In this document: positions 1-6,713 of the stretch, piece after piece | How the letters are laid out: every line of letters begins with the position of its first letter | How positions within the stretch are numbered: position 1 is the stretch's first letter | NCBI GenBank assembly: GCA_913056245.1 | Contig: CAJXME010000009.1 | Coordinates: 1-13,007 of the forward strand | DNA: 13,007 nt | Reading direction: 5' to 3' | Source: an uncultured Alphaproteobacteria bacterium | GTDB taxonomy: Bacteria > Pseudomonadota > Alphaproteobacteria > Puniceispirillales > UBA1172 | Position numbers and translations under genes: made by a program | The notes under the pieces: model-generated | The model's input: the letters and a program-made list of their open reading frames with translations, nothing else | Told to the model about the DNA's origin: nothing | Database searches by the model: none

Positions 1-429
1 GTCGAAAGCAGGACCGGTCGCCCACGAGATATTGCCGACGTAGCACTCGCTCAAGCCGCCTTCAACATAGTCTTCAGTTGCCGGCGTACCGTCTGGTGCT
101 GGAGCCCACTTGGAGTGGTCGAGTTTTTCTAGCAGACCTTCGTCACAGCCGCGAATAGCGTCTTGTGGCGTGAAGTCAACGATGTCCCACTGGACGTTGC
201 CAGCTTCGACCTGGGTACGAATTTCAGCCAAACCACCGTTGTAGTCGACGATGTTGAATTCCTGGCCGGTTTTCGCCTTGTAAGGCTCGATACAAGCTTT
301 GACCTGGGAAGCGGTGTAAGCACCACCCCAAGATACAACATTGACGTCAGCAATCGCTGAGCCAGTCAATGAAACAGACACAAGCGCTGCAGACGCCAGT
401 GCAATTTTACTGGTAATGTTCAAGATCAT
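1..429 (-). CDS. PotD-like ABC transporter periplasmic substrate-binding protein (N-terminal part, runs off left edge)
   Basis: The first 143 codons of a minus-strand gene are present; the 3' end lies outside the window. The protein opens with a Sec-type signal peptide: a Lys near residue 8, a hydrophobic stretch at about 9-22, and an Ala-x-Ala-like end (SAIA) at about 24-27. The mature part starts with VNVVSWGGAYTASQVKACIE and contains YNGGLAEIRTQVEAGNVQWD. These features are typical of the COG0687 PotD/PotF group, which binds polyamines or related small cationic or organic solutes for ABC import. The ATG at 427-429 follows GGGAGA at 431-436. All ten Asp codons are GAC and Tyr is mostly TAC, unlike the neighbours, which suggests high expression. 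Permease and ATPase genes probably follow beyond the left edge (inference). Ligand specificity cannot be read from this fragment. Confidence 0.88.
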   Translation of the reverse strand, partial: MILNITSKIALASAALVSVSLTGSAIADVNVVSWGGAYTASQVKACIEPYKAKTGQEFNIVDYNGGLAEIRTQVEAGNVQWDIVDFTPQDAIRGCDEGLLEKLDHSKWAPAPDGTPATEDYVEGGLSECYVGNISWATGPAFD

Positions 430-440
430 TTCTCCCAATC

Positions 441-454
441 TTTAACTAGTTAAA
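441..454. repeat. 14-bp perfect palindrome in the transporter gene leader
   Basis: TTTAACTAGTTAAA is identical to its reverse complement. It lies 11 bases upstream of the start codon of the substrate-binding protein gene, downstream of the predicted promoter. A second small inverted repeat, CGGA at 455-458 and TCCG at 467-470, sits next to it. It could be an operator or an mRNA hairpin; an A/T-rich palindrome can also arise by chance. Confidence 0.45.
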
Positions 455-480
455 CGGATTATTTTGTCCGAATTGATTTT

Positions 481-509
481 ATCACAACAATTGAAGAGAA
501 ATCTGTCAA
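481..509 (-). promoter_or_regulatory. Predicted sigma70-type promoter for the substrate-binding protein gene
   Basis: Read on the minus strand, a perfect TTGACA -35 box (504-509) is followed after 17 bases by TGTGAT (481-486), a 4 of 6 match to the -10 consensus. This places the start of transcription near 474 and gives a leader of about 45 bases. The spacing is ideal but the -10 is weak. The rest of the 104-base gap between the Lin0512 gene and this gene is A/T-rich with no other gene. Confidence 0.45.
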
Positions 510-533
510 GGTTTTAGCCGAATACCTCATGTT

Positions 534-932
534 TCAGATGCCTGGAAGCGGATAGGACGCCGGCAATCGCGAATTGTTAAGAAAAACCCAATCTTTTTCT
601 TCAATATCGAGCCAAGCTTCCACCGCGGCGGTGGCAATCACGCTGATCGTGCCATTGTCTTCATCGACGACATTCTGGCCGCCTTGAACCACGCGAACTT
701 CAGCCTTACCGCGTGGCAGATCAGCCGCCACGGCATCCGCATCGACTTGATCAGGCTTTTGCACCCCAATCGTGACATGAACACGCATATCCGCATGGTC
801 ATAGCCCAAAGAGCGAAATAAAATCAGCGAGGAATGATGCAAAGCATCTTGCACCGCGCGGCGGGCGGCTTTGGTGTAATCCTCACCATAAAGATCATTG
901 CCCGCCCCCATTTCAAGGATCATCCGCTTCAT
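534..932 (-). CDS. Lin0512 family protein, second copy (function unknown)
   Basis: This 132-residue protein starts MKRMILEMGAGNDLYGEDYT and carries the block DYTKAxxRAVxxALxH, then VQxPDxVD, QGG and SVIAxAA. These match the small conserved Lin0512 family (TIGR02058/PF09585 type), for which I know of no established biochemical role. It is a clear paralogue of the gene just upstream, with about 20 extra C-terminal residues. No signal peptide or membrane segment is visible, so it is probably cytosolic. The start ATG (930-932) lies 2 bases after the TAG stop of the upstream copy, and its ribosome binding site, GGGGGAG, lies inside the last codons of that copy, so the two are probably translationally coupled. 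Stop TGA at 534-536. Confidence 0.8.
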   Translation of the reverse strand: MKRMILEMGAGNDLYGEDYTKAARRAVQDALHHSSLILFRSLGYDHADMRVHVTIGVQKPDQVDADAVAADLPRGKAEVRVVQGGQNVVDEDNGTISVIATAAVEAWLDIEEKDWVFLNNSRLPASYPLPGI

Positions 933-934
933 GG

Positions 935-1312
935 CTATTCTCCCCCTTGCGATTGATGCCCTGAGGCGGCCGGTTCCATATCAAAGGATACGACAATCGC
1001 CGCATGAGCGATCACCGTGACGCCATCGCCGCTTGGCTTTTCAACATCAAGCCCTCCTTGAGACGCGGTGACAGAGACCTGCCCATAAGGAAAGACTTGA
1101 GCAATCCTTTGCCGATCCACAGCATCAGGGTTCTGAACGGCGATATCGACATCAATGATCATCGAGTCTTTCGGAAAACCAAAAGCATCCGCCATGCTAA
1201 GGGCGTTATGCCATAACGCGTTTTCGACAGCGCGCAGACCCGCTTTCGTATAATCCTGATTGCGCAGAGATGATCCCATGCCCAATTCCATGGCGACACG
1301 CTTTTTGGCCAT
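935..1312 (-). CDS. Lin0512 family protein, first copy (function unknown)
   Basis: This 125-residue protein shares the family block LGMGSSLRNQDYTKAGLRAV with its neighbour, then AVQNPDAVD, ASQGGLDV and VTVIAHAA. It is soluble, with no signal peptide. The C-terminus (about residue 113 on) is Gln/Gly/Ser-rich and differs from the second copy; its last codons, Gly-Gly-Glu, double as the Shine-Dalgarno sequence of the next gene. ATG 1310-1312 is preceded by AAAGGAAACGGGA, a suitable ribosome binding site. It is the first gene of a two-gene minus-strand unit, divergent from the 2OG oxygenase. Two adjacent paralogues may form a heteromer (inference). The family assignment is by motif recall; the role is unknown. 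Confidence 0.8.
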   Translation of the reverse strand: MAKKRVAMELGMGSSLRNQDYTKAGLRAVENALWHNALSMADAFGFPKDSMIIDVDIAVQNPDAVDRQRIAQVFPYGQVSVTASQGGLDVEKPSGDGVTVIAHAAIVVSFDMEPAASGHQSQGGE

Positions 1313-1329
1313 TCCCGTTTCCTTTCCAA

Positions 1330-1358
1330 TTGACAGGCTTCATTGGACATCAAATGAT
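1330..1358 (+). promoter_or_regulatory. Predicted sigma70-type promoter for the 2OG oxygenase gene
   Basis: TTGACA (1330-1335) and AATGAT (1353-1358, 4 of 6 to TATAAT) are separated by 17 bases, giving a start near 1365 and a leader of about 28 bases. An 8-bp palindrome, GCATATGC, lies at 1362-1369 around the predicted start. The 80-base divergent gap must also hold the promoter of the Lin0512 pair, for which I see no convincing boxes. Confidence 0.45.
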
Positions 1359-1392
1359 AAAGCATATGCAATAAAAATCAGGAGCTTTGCCC

Positions 1393-2376
1393 ATGCTTTC
1401 CATTGATTTTGATCATCGCCCCCAAGGCGTTGAGCCTTTGGCGACAGAACCGACGTTTCACCCCGGGCGTCATCTGGCCTTGGAAAAACCGAAAGAGATC
1501 ATCTCCCTGACTGAATTTGGCTATTCGGCGGAAGAGATTGCCGCCTGCCCTTCGGATTTTGCCGCCACCGATATTTTCCGCATCTTGAGCGATGAAGGGG
1601 CGGCTTGCCTCTATGAGGTGTGCAAACAACTCGAAGCCTTCACCACCAGCAACCCGCGCATCCAACGGAATATGCGCGGCGGGGTTTATCGTTCGAAATT
1701 TCTTCGCGATCTATGCTTAAGCCCTGATATCACCGCGTTTATATCGGAGATTTGCGGGGTGGAATTGCTGCCCCATACCATCCCCCATCAAATGGGTCAT
1801 CTGAATTACGCGCCTGATAAAATTGGGGACAATGTCGATAAATGGCATGTCGATACCCTGCGTTATGATTATGTAATGTTTGTGACTGACCCCAAGAAAA
1901 ATCAAGGCGGGGCGTTTCAATATTATCGCGGCACTAAGCAGGAAGTCGCCGCCTTGCATAAATCGGGCAAGCCGCTTGATCCCGCAAAAGTGGTCAGCCC
2001 CACCATGCCCGGGCCGGGCTACGCCATCATGCAACAGGGCAATATGGTGGTGCATCAGGCCAAAGGGCTGACGGCGCCGGGGGAACGCATCACCATGGTC
2101 AATGGCTATATTCCGAAAGACCCGCATTTCCCGGACTTTACCCGCTATGATCAATTGCGCTTTGCCGATCCGGAAGAGGTGGTAACCGCTGAATACAGTC
2201 GTCATATCGCCATCCAAGGTCAACGGATGCTGGATGATGTGTTTGGCAAAGATGGGTTTTCATCCAATCGTTATGGATATGCCGATCGCCTCGAAGCGGT
2301 GGCGGCGATGCTGACCGGCGCGGCTCAACAAATCCGTGAAAGCGATAGCGAAACGCTCGAACATTTCGGGGATTAG
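1393..2376 (+). CDS. Fe(II)/2-oxoglutarate-dependent oxygenase (phytanoyl-CoA dioxygenase-like)
   Basis: This 327-residue soluble protein carries a plausible non-heme iron facial triad: H152 and D154 in KWHVDTLRYDY and H221 in NMVVHQAKG. R232 in GERITMVNGY follows 11 residues later, at the usual place of the 2-oxoglutarate-binding Arg. A GGAFQYYRGTK segment between them fits the double-stranded beta-helix core. The family couples decarboxylation of 2-oxoglutarate to oxidation of a substrate, usually hydroxylation; the Asp in the triad argues against a halogenase. The substrate cannot be deduced. The ATG at 1393 is chosen because AGGAG (1380-1384) lies 8 bases upstream; a TTG at 1387 is too close to it. 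The gene diverges from the Lin0512 pair and converges on rpsI. Confidence 0.8.
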   Translation: MLSIDFDHRPQGVEPLATEPTFHPGRHLALEKPKEIISLTEFGYSAEEIAACPSDFAATDIFRILSDEGAACLYEVCKQLEAFTTSNPRIQRNMRGGVYRSKFLRDLCLSPDITAFISEICGVELLPHTIPHQMGHLNYAPDKIGDNVDKWHVDTLRYDYVMFVTDPKKNQGGAFQYYRGTKQEVAALHKSGKPLDPAKVVSPTMPGPGYAIMQQGNMVVHQAKGLTAPGERITMVNGYIPKDPHFPDFTRYDQLRFADPEEVVTAEYSRHIAIQGQRMLDDVFGKDGFSSNRYGYADRLEAVAAMLTGAAQQIRESDSETLEHFGD

Positions 2377-2425
2377 TTTTTGCTGAAATAACGTCGCGGT
2401 GATCACCGCCGTTAATCCAAACAAA

Positions 2426-2455
2426 AAAAACGCCACCCAAAAGGATGGCGTTTTT
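2426..2455. terminator. Bidirectional intrinsic terminator between the oxygenase gene and rpsI
   Basis: CGCCA (2431-2435) pairs with TGGCG (2446-2450), extended inwards by CC/GG around a bulged A and outwards by five A-T pairs. The loop is CAAAA. An A-run on the left and a T-run on the right allow it to act in both directions, 49 bases after the oxygenase stop and 31 bases after the rpsI stop. Confidence 0.88.
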
Positions 2456-2486
2456 GAATATAGGAATTGTCCTGAAAGGGTTGAGT

Positions 2487-2993
2487 TTAACGCTTCGAGA
2501 ACTGGAAGCTGCGGCGGGCTTTCGCCTTACCGTATTTCTTACGTTCCACGACACGGCTGTCACGGGTGAGGAAGCCGCCGGCTTTCAACACGGGGCGCAG
2601 GCCGGGCTCAAAGCGGATCATCGCATGGGAAATCCCATGACGCACCGCGCCAGCCTGACCTGAAAGACCGCCGCCTTTTACCGTGGCAATCACGTCAAAT
2701 TCGCCAGCGCGACCCGCGGTTTCAAAAGGCTGGTTGAGCAGCATTTGAAGCACAGGGCGGGTGAAGTAATCGGCGACATTCTTGCCGTTCACCGTGATCT
2801 GACCCGTGCCGCGCTTAACCCAAACGCGCGCCGATGAATCTTTCCGGCGACCCGTCGCGTAGGAACGGCCGAGGCTGTCGATCTTTGGTTCAACTGGGGC
2901 AGCGTCAACTTCTGCACCAGCATTGTCAGCAATAGCGCCGAGCGCGGCCATGCCATCATTGGTGTTTTCAACTGTTTCTGTTTCGTTGCTCAT
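2487..2993 (-). CDS. rpsI: 30S ribosomal protein S9
   Basis: This 168-residue protein has the S9 core from about residue 45: [20 protein letters not shown], then [28 protein letters not shown] and the basic tail ending FSKR, which reaches the P-site tRNA in the ribosome. It is longer than the ~130-residue E. coli protein because of an acidic, Ala-rich N-terminal extension of about 40 residues, a feature seen in alphaproteobacteria. ATG 2991-2993 follows GAGGT, which overlaps the TAA stop of rplM; the gap is 5 bases. It is the second gene of the rplM-rpsI operon and ends before a strong terminator. Confidence 0.98.
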   Translation of the reverse strand: MSNETETVENTNDGMAALGAIADNAGAEVDAAPVEPKIDSLGRSYATGRRKDSSARVWVKRGTGQITVNGKNVADYFTRPVLQMLLNQPFETAGRAGEFDVIATVKGGGLSGQAGAVRHGISHAMIRFEPGLRPVLKAGGFLTRDSRVVERKKYGKAKARRSFQFSKR

Positions 2994-2998
2994 CGGAA

Positions 2999-3469
2999 TT
3001 ACCTCGCCGTGTTCTTCGCGTTCATGGCCGCGACGTCAAGAGTTGCGGGCTGCTGGGCTTCATGGGGATGGCTTTCGCCAGCATAGACATGCAAATGCTT
3101 CATGCAACGGCGACCGAGCGGACCACGAGGGATCATGCGTTCTACCGCTTTGATCAGAACACGTTCAGGATGCTGACCGTCCAAAATCTTTTCAGCGGTG
3201 CGGGATTTGATGCCGCCGGGGTAGCCCGTGTGCCAATAGTAAGTCTTGGCGCTACGCTTATTGCCCTTCAACAAGACTTTTTCAGCGTTGATGACAATAA
3301 CATTGTCGCCGCAATCCATGTGAGGGGTGTAACTTGGCTTGTGCTTGCCGCGCAAGCGGTTGGCGATGATCGATGCGACACGGCCTAAAACCAGTCCGTT
3401 AGCATCAATGACACACCAGCCTTTTTCAATATCGGCAGGGGTTGCCGTAAAAGTTTTATGTTGTGACAT
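2999..3469 (-). CDS. rplM: 50S ribosomal protein L13
   Basis: This 156-residue protein shows the L13 signature regions: [49 protein letters not shown] and [22 protein letters not shown]13 is an early-assembling large-subunit protein. The C-terminal tail of about 20 residues past HPHEAQQP makes it longer than the 142-residue E. coli protein. I use the ATG at 3467-3469, which has AAGGA 7 bases upstream; a TTG 15 bases earlier would overlap that ribosome binding site. It is the first gene of the conserved rplM-rpsI operon, divergent from trpG. Confidence 0.97.
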   Translation of the reverse strand: MSQHKTFTATPADIEKGWCVIDANGLVLGRVASIIANRLRGKHKPSYTPHMDCGDNVIVINAEKVLLKGNKRSAKTYYWHTGYPGGIKSRTAEKILDGQHPERVLIKAVERMIPRGPLGRRCMKHLHVYAGESHPHEAQQPATLDVAAMNAKNTAR

Positions 3470-3489
3470 CAGTCTATCCTTCAATAAGA

Positions 3490-3535
3490 CCTAATTAATT
3501 AGGAATCGAATCAAATAAGGGTGCTCTCGATGAGC
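3490..3535 (-). promoter_or_regulatory. Structured leader of rplM-rpsI with tandem GANTC sites
   Basis: The predicted leader of about 69 bases contains a small hairpin, GCTC-ATCGA-GAGC (3523-3535), and a 14-bp perfect palindrome, CCTAATTAATTAGG (3490-3503), just upstream of the ribosome binding site. Two directly adjacent GAATC sequences (3503-3507 and 3508-3512) are GANTC sites, the target of the CcrM methyltransferase in alphaproteobacteria. Feedback control by L13 or S9 through this leader is possible but is inference. Confidence 0.45.
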
Positions 3536-3544
3536 GGATTTGGC

Positions 3545-3573
3545 TTTATACATAGCCCACCCTTGGCGGTCAA
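3545..3573 (-). promoter_or_regulatory. Strong predicted sigma70-type promoter for rplM-rpsI
   Basis: On the minus strand TTGACC (3568-3573, 5 of 6) and TATAAA (3545-3550, 5 of 6) are separated by exactly 17 bases. An imperfect inverted repeat, AGCGT (3573-3577) and ACGCT (3586-3590), lies at the upstream edge of the -35 box. The predicted start is near 3538. The match fits a highly expressed ribosomal operon. Confidence 0.72.
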
Positions 3574-3609
3574 GCGTAATATTTCACGCTATTCATAAAT
3601 TAATCAATA

Positions 3610-3638
3610 ATTTCAATAGCCTAAAAATACGGTATTAT
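3610..3638 (+). promoter_or_regulatory. Weak candidate promoter for the trpG operon
   Basis: TATTAT (3633-3638, 5 of 6 to the -10 consensus) has a poor -35, ATTTCA (3610-3615), 17 bases upstream. It would give a leader of about 90 bases. The leader contains a short hairpin, AACGC-AAG-GCGTT (3663-3675), but no ATG before 3733 and no run of Trp codons, so no classical trp attenuator peptide is visible. Confidence 0.25.
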
Positions 3639-3737
3639 TTTACCACAAGTCTTTTAAAGGAAAACGCAAGGCGTTAAGGCTTATTGCACATATTCCGCCA
3701 TTTGTTTACAAGTAAGAGAAGCGTTTGGAGCAATGAA

Positions 3738-4394
3738 ATGATCATCCTGATCGACAATTACGATAGTTTTACTTGGAATCTCTGGCACTTCCTGTCGGAT
3801 TTGGGCGCGGAAGTGGTCACCATTCGCAACGATGCGCATAGCCCTGAAGAAATCATGGCCATGAAGCCTGAAGCGTTGGTGATTTCGCCTGGGCCTTGCA
3901 CGCCTCAAGACGCGGGGATTTGTATAGATTTGATCAAACGCGCCGCCGGTCACCTGCCCATCATGGGCGTCTGCCTTGGTTATCAGGCCATTGGCATGGC
4001 TTTTGGCGCGACATTGAAACGGATTGATCCGCCCGTCCATGGCAAATTATCGATGATCAAGCACAATGATAAAGGGATGATGGCGGGATGCGCTAATCCT
4101 GTGGCGGTGACGCGCTATCATTCGCTGATCCTTGATCGCGATAGCCTTCCAGACGACCTTGAGATTACCGCTGAGACCGAAAGCGGCATTGTCATGGGCA
4201 TCCAACACCGCGACTTGCCCATCCAAGGCGTGCTTTTCCATCCTGAAAGCATCGCTTCCGTCAATGGCTATCGGATGCTGGCTAATTTTCTCGATCTGGC
4301 GGGGGTCGCGCCCTTGTCCAACAGCAAATTGGCCGCTTTAGAAGACCATACCCTCAATTTGGCTGAGCGGTATCCTGATCATATTCACGCGTAA
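3738..4394 (+). CDS. trpG: Anthranilate synthase component II (glutamine amidotransferase)
   Basis: This 218-residue class I glutamine amidotransferase releases ammonia from glutamine for TrpE to convert chorismate to anthranilate, the first committed step of tryptophan synthesis. It starts MIILIDNYDSFTWNL, typical of TrpG/PabA. The catalytic triad is C79 in GVCLGYQ with H168 and E170 in FHPES; PGPCTP at 51-56 supplies the oxyanion region. The ATG at 3738 is chosen because GGAG lies 7 bases upstream and the family motif begins there; an upstream TTG at 3684 only adds unrelated residues. It is the first gene of trpGDC-moaC-moeA. No trpE lies next to it, so the partner subunit must be encoded elsewhere. 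A PabA role in folate synthesis could be shared with TrpG. Confidence 0.95.
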   Translation: MIILIDNYDSFTWNLWHFLSDLGAEVVTIRNDAHSPEEIMAMKPEALVISPGPCTPQDAGICIDLIKRAAGHLPIMGVCLGYQAIGMAFGATLKRIDPPVHGKLSMIKHNDKGMMAGCANPVAVTRYHSLILDRDSLPDDLEITAETESGIVMGIQHRDLPIQGVLFHPESIASVNGYRMLANFLDLAGVAPLSNSKLAALEDHTLNLAERYPDHIHA

Positions 4395-4405
4395 CGAGTT
4401 GATTG

Positions 4406-5428
4406 ATGTCTCAAGACCTAAAACCTTTGATTAAATCCATCGCGGAAGGCGACGCCCTTAACCGCGCAGAGATGGAAACCTGCTTTGATACCATCCTCGA
4501 AGGCGACGCCTCCCCCGTTCAGATGGCGGCGTTTATCACCGCGCTCAAAATGAAAGGGGAAACCCCCTTTGATATCGCTGCGGGCGCAAGCGTATTGCGC
4601 CGCCGGGCGGTCACCATTTCCGCCGATGACGCGGCGATGGATGTGGTGGGAACCGGCGGTGATGGCATTGGCACGTGGAATATTTCCAGCGCCACCGCTT
4701 TTGTCATGGCCGGGGCTGGCATCCCTGTCGCCAAACATGGCAACCGCGCCATTTCTTCGAAAAGTGGGGCGGCTGATGTGCTGTCATCGCTGGGCATTCA
4801 TTTAGACGCTGAGATGGGCTTGGTGCAACGCGCTTTGAATGAAGCGGGCATTTGCTTTTTGATGGCGCCGCGCCACCACGCGGCGATGCGTCATGTGGGG
4901 CCGACCCGCGCCGAACTGGGCTACCGCACGATCTTTAATATGCTAGGCCCTTTGTCGAACCCCGCGCTGGTCAAGCGGATCATGGTTGGGGTTTTCGATC
5001 GCCAATGGTTGAGGCCATTTGCCGAAGCGCTCCATGATCTCGGCACGACCCACGCACTGGTGGTGCATGGCCGCGATGGGCTTGATGAAGTCACCACCAC
5101 CACCGCGACCGATGCGGTCTTGGTCCGCCATGGCGCGATCACGGAAATGACCATCTCGCCGGAAGATATTGGCTTGCCTATAGCCAAGACCGACGATTTG
5201 ATAGGCGGCACGCCCGATGAAAACGCGAAGGCCTTGCGCGGCTTGCTTGAAGGTCAAGCCTCGGCTTATCGTGACATTGTGATTTTGAACGCGGCGGCGG
5301 CGTTGTTTGGCGGCGGTCATGCCGACAGCCTGAGTGATGGCACGGCAAAAGCCGTCCAGTCGCTCGATAGCGGCGCGGCTTTGGCGAAACTCGATCAACT
5401 GGTCGCAATCACGAACGAAAAGGCTTAA
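4406..5428 (+). CDS. trpD: Anthranilate phosphoribosyltransferase
   Basis: This 340-residue enzyme transfers phosphoribose from PRPP to anthranilate, giving phosphoribosyl-anthranilate. The PRPP-binding GTGGDG is at residues 82-87, NISSATA follows, and KHGNR at 110-114 with its [14 protein letters not shown] context is diagnostic. [20 protein letters not shown] contains the anthranilate-site Arg region. The helical N-terminal domain covers about residues 1-65 and the length is normal for the family. The ATG at 4406 is used; an in-frame TTG directly before it is a less likely start. The ribosome binding site is weak (CGAG). The gene starts 11 bases after trpG and ends 2 bases before trpC, which suggests translational coupling. 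Confidence 0.97.
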   Translation: MSQDLKPLIKSIAEGDALNRAEMETCFDTILEGDASPVQMAAFITALKMKGETPFDIAAGASVLRRRAVTISADDAAMDVVGTGGDGIGTWNISSATAFVMAGAGIPVAKHGNRAISSKSGAADVLSSLGIHLDAEMGLVQRALNEAGICFLMAPRHHAAMRHVGPTRAELGYRTIFNMLGPLSNPALVKRIMVGVFDRQWLRPFAEALHDLGTTHALVVHGRDGLDEVTTTTATDAVLVRHGAITEMTISPEDIGLPIAKTDDLIGGTPDENAKALRGLLEGQASAYRDIVILNAAAALFGGGHADSLSDGTAKAVQSLDSGAALAKLDQLVAITNEKA

Positions 5429-5430
5429 CC

Positions 5431-6237
5431 ATGGTTGATGTGCTGGCCAAAATTATCGACACAAAACGCGAGGAAGTCGCGGCCTTAAAGGCTTCTGCTC
5501 TGGCGGCTGATCTTGCAGCAATGGCAAGTGAACAATCGGCGCCGCGCGGCTTTGCCAAGGCGCTTGATGCCGCCTCCCAAGACGGTTACGGGCTCATCGC
5601 CGAAGTCAAGAAAGCCTCGCCATCGAAAGGTTTGATCCGCGCTGATTTTGACCCTGAAGCCATTGCCCGCGCCTATCAAGCGGGGGGCGCGACTTGCCTT
5701 TCCGTGCTGACCGATCGCGACTATTTCCAAGGGCATATGGATTATATGATAGCGGCGCGCGCGGCGGTATCCCTGCCGGTTCTCCGCAAAGATTTTATGA
5801 TCGATCCTCTGCAAATCACCGAAGCCCGTGCCTTTGGTGCGGATGCCATCTTGATCATCATGGCCGCGGTGGATGATGCGCTGGCCCTCGAATTGGAAGA
5901 CGCGGCTTTTGCCCTTGGGATGGATGTGTTGGTGGAAATCCATGACGCCGAAGAATTGGATCGCGCCAAAGCGCTTAAATCCCCGCTTCTTGGGATCAAT
6001 AACCGCAATTTGAAAACCATGGAAACGAGCCTGACCACCGCTGAAACCTTGCTCCAAGATTTCCCCCAAGGGCGGATCGCGGTTGCCGAAAGCGGCTTAT
6101 TCACCACCGATGATTTGGCGCGTATGGCCAAGCATCACGCGCGGTGTTTTCTCATCGGGGAATCCTTGATGCGGCAGGAAGATGTCGAAGCCGCCACCGC
6201 ATCGATCTTAAGCAACCCTCTGCCAAAGGTGGCGTAA
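5431..6237 (+). CDS. trpC: Indole-3-glycerol-phosphate synthase
   Basis: This 268-residue (beta/alpha)8-barrel enzyme closes the ring of CdRP with loss of CO2 and water to form indole-glycerol phosphate. Visible catalytic residues are E58 and K60 in [13 protein letters not shown]120 in LRKDFMID, E169 in VEIHD, N191 in GINNRNL and E220 in AESG. It is a stand-alone enzyme, not fused to TrpF as in enteric bacteria. ATG 5431 has AAAAGG upstream, inside the end of trpD. Its TAA stop shares its last A with the ATG of moaC (TAATG), so the two genes overlap by one base. Confidence 0.97.
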   Translation: MVDVLAKIIDTKREEVAALKASALAADLAAMASEQSAPRGFAKALDAASQDGYGLIAEVKKASPSKGLIRADFDPEAIARAYQAGGATCLSVLTDRDYFQGHMDYMIAARAAVSLPVLRKDFMIDPLQITEARAFGADAILIIMAAVDDALALELEDAAFALGMDVLVEIHDAEELDRAKALKSPLLGINNRNLKTMETSLTTAETLLQDFPQGRIAVAESGLFTTDDLARMAKHHARCFLIGESLMRQEDVEAATASILSNPLPKVA

Positions 6238-6710
6238 TGGCTGAATTCACCCATTTCAATGATGCTGGCGACCCTCATATGGTCGATGTTGGCGGCAAAA
6301 CCATCACCACCCGGCGAGCGGTTGCCCATGGTGTTGTGAGTATGGCGGCGGAAACCCTCGCCATGATCCGCGATGGCGGGCATAAAAAGGGCGGTGTGCT
6401 CCAAGTCGCGCAACTGGCCGGGATCATGGGCGCGAAAAAAACGCCTGACCTCATCCCTCTTTGCCATCCCTTGAGCCTTAATCACGTCAGCGTTGATATT
6501 GCCTTGACCGAAACGGGGCTGGAAATCACCGCTGAATGCCGCCTTGATGGCAAGACAGGCGTTGAAATGGAAGCGCTCACCGCGGTCTCTGTCGCCGCGC
6601 TCACGGTCTATGATATGTGCAAGGCCGTGGATAAGGCGATGATTATTGGCCCCATCAAATTGATCCATAAATCCGGCGGCAAATCTGGCACTTTTAATGC
6701 GGGTCAGTAA
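6237..6710 (+). CDS. moaC: Cyclic pyranopterin monophosphate synthase
   Basis: This 157-residue protein converts the MoaA product 3',8-cyclo-7,8-dihydro-GTP to cyclic pyranopterin monophosphate, the first stable intermediate of molybdenum cofactor synthesis. The family motifs are complete: RRAVAHG near 27-32, LIPLCHPL at 72-79, [10 protein letters not shown] at 106-115 and YDMCKAVDK at 125-133, which includes conserved Asp and Lys residues of the active site. The length is close to that of other MoaC proteins. The ATG at 6237 overlaps the trpC stop by one base and has AAAGGTGG upstream; longer in-frame starts inside trpC are not needed. The metabolic link to tryptophan genes is not obvious, but the arrangement is common in alphaproteobacteria. 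Confidence 0.97.
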   Translation: MAEFTHFNDAGDPHMVDVGGKTITTRRAVAHGVVSMAAETLAMIRDGGHKKGGVLQVAQLAGIMGAKKTPDLIPLCHPLSLNHVSVDIALTETGLEITAECRLDGKTGVEMEALTAVSVAALTVYDMCKAVDKAMIIGPIKLIHKSGGKSGTFNAGQ

Positions 6711-6713
6711 TTG

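Noticed and set aside
3530..3598. 22-codon plus-strand ORF upstream of trpG as a trp leader peptide
   Set aside because: It contains no Trp codon, overlaps the rplM promoter on the other strand, and lies upstream of the candidate trpG promoter.
3684..3737. Longer TrpG starting at a TTG
   Set aside because: The extra 18 residues are unlike the family, and the ATG at 3738 has a well-placed GGAG and starts directly with the family motif.
5485..6069. 194-codon minus-strand ORF opposite trpC
   Set aside because: It is antisense to a clear TrpC with all catalytic residues and shows no recognisable domain; long antisense frames arise from codon bias.
6144..6236. Longer MoaC starting inside trpC
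   Set aside because: The added residues are trpC read in another frame; the ATG at 6237 has a good ribosome binding site and gives the normal MoaC length.
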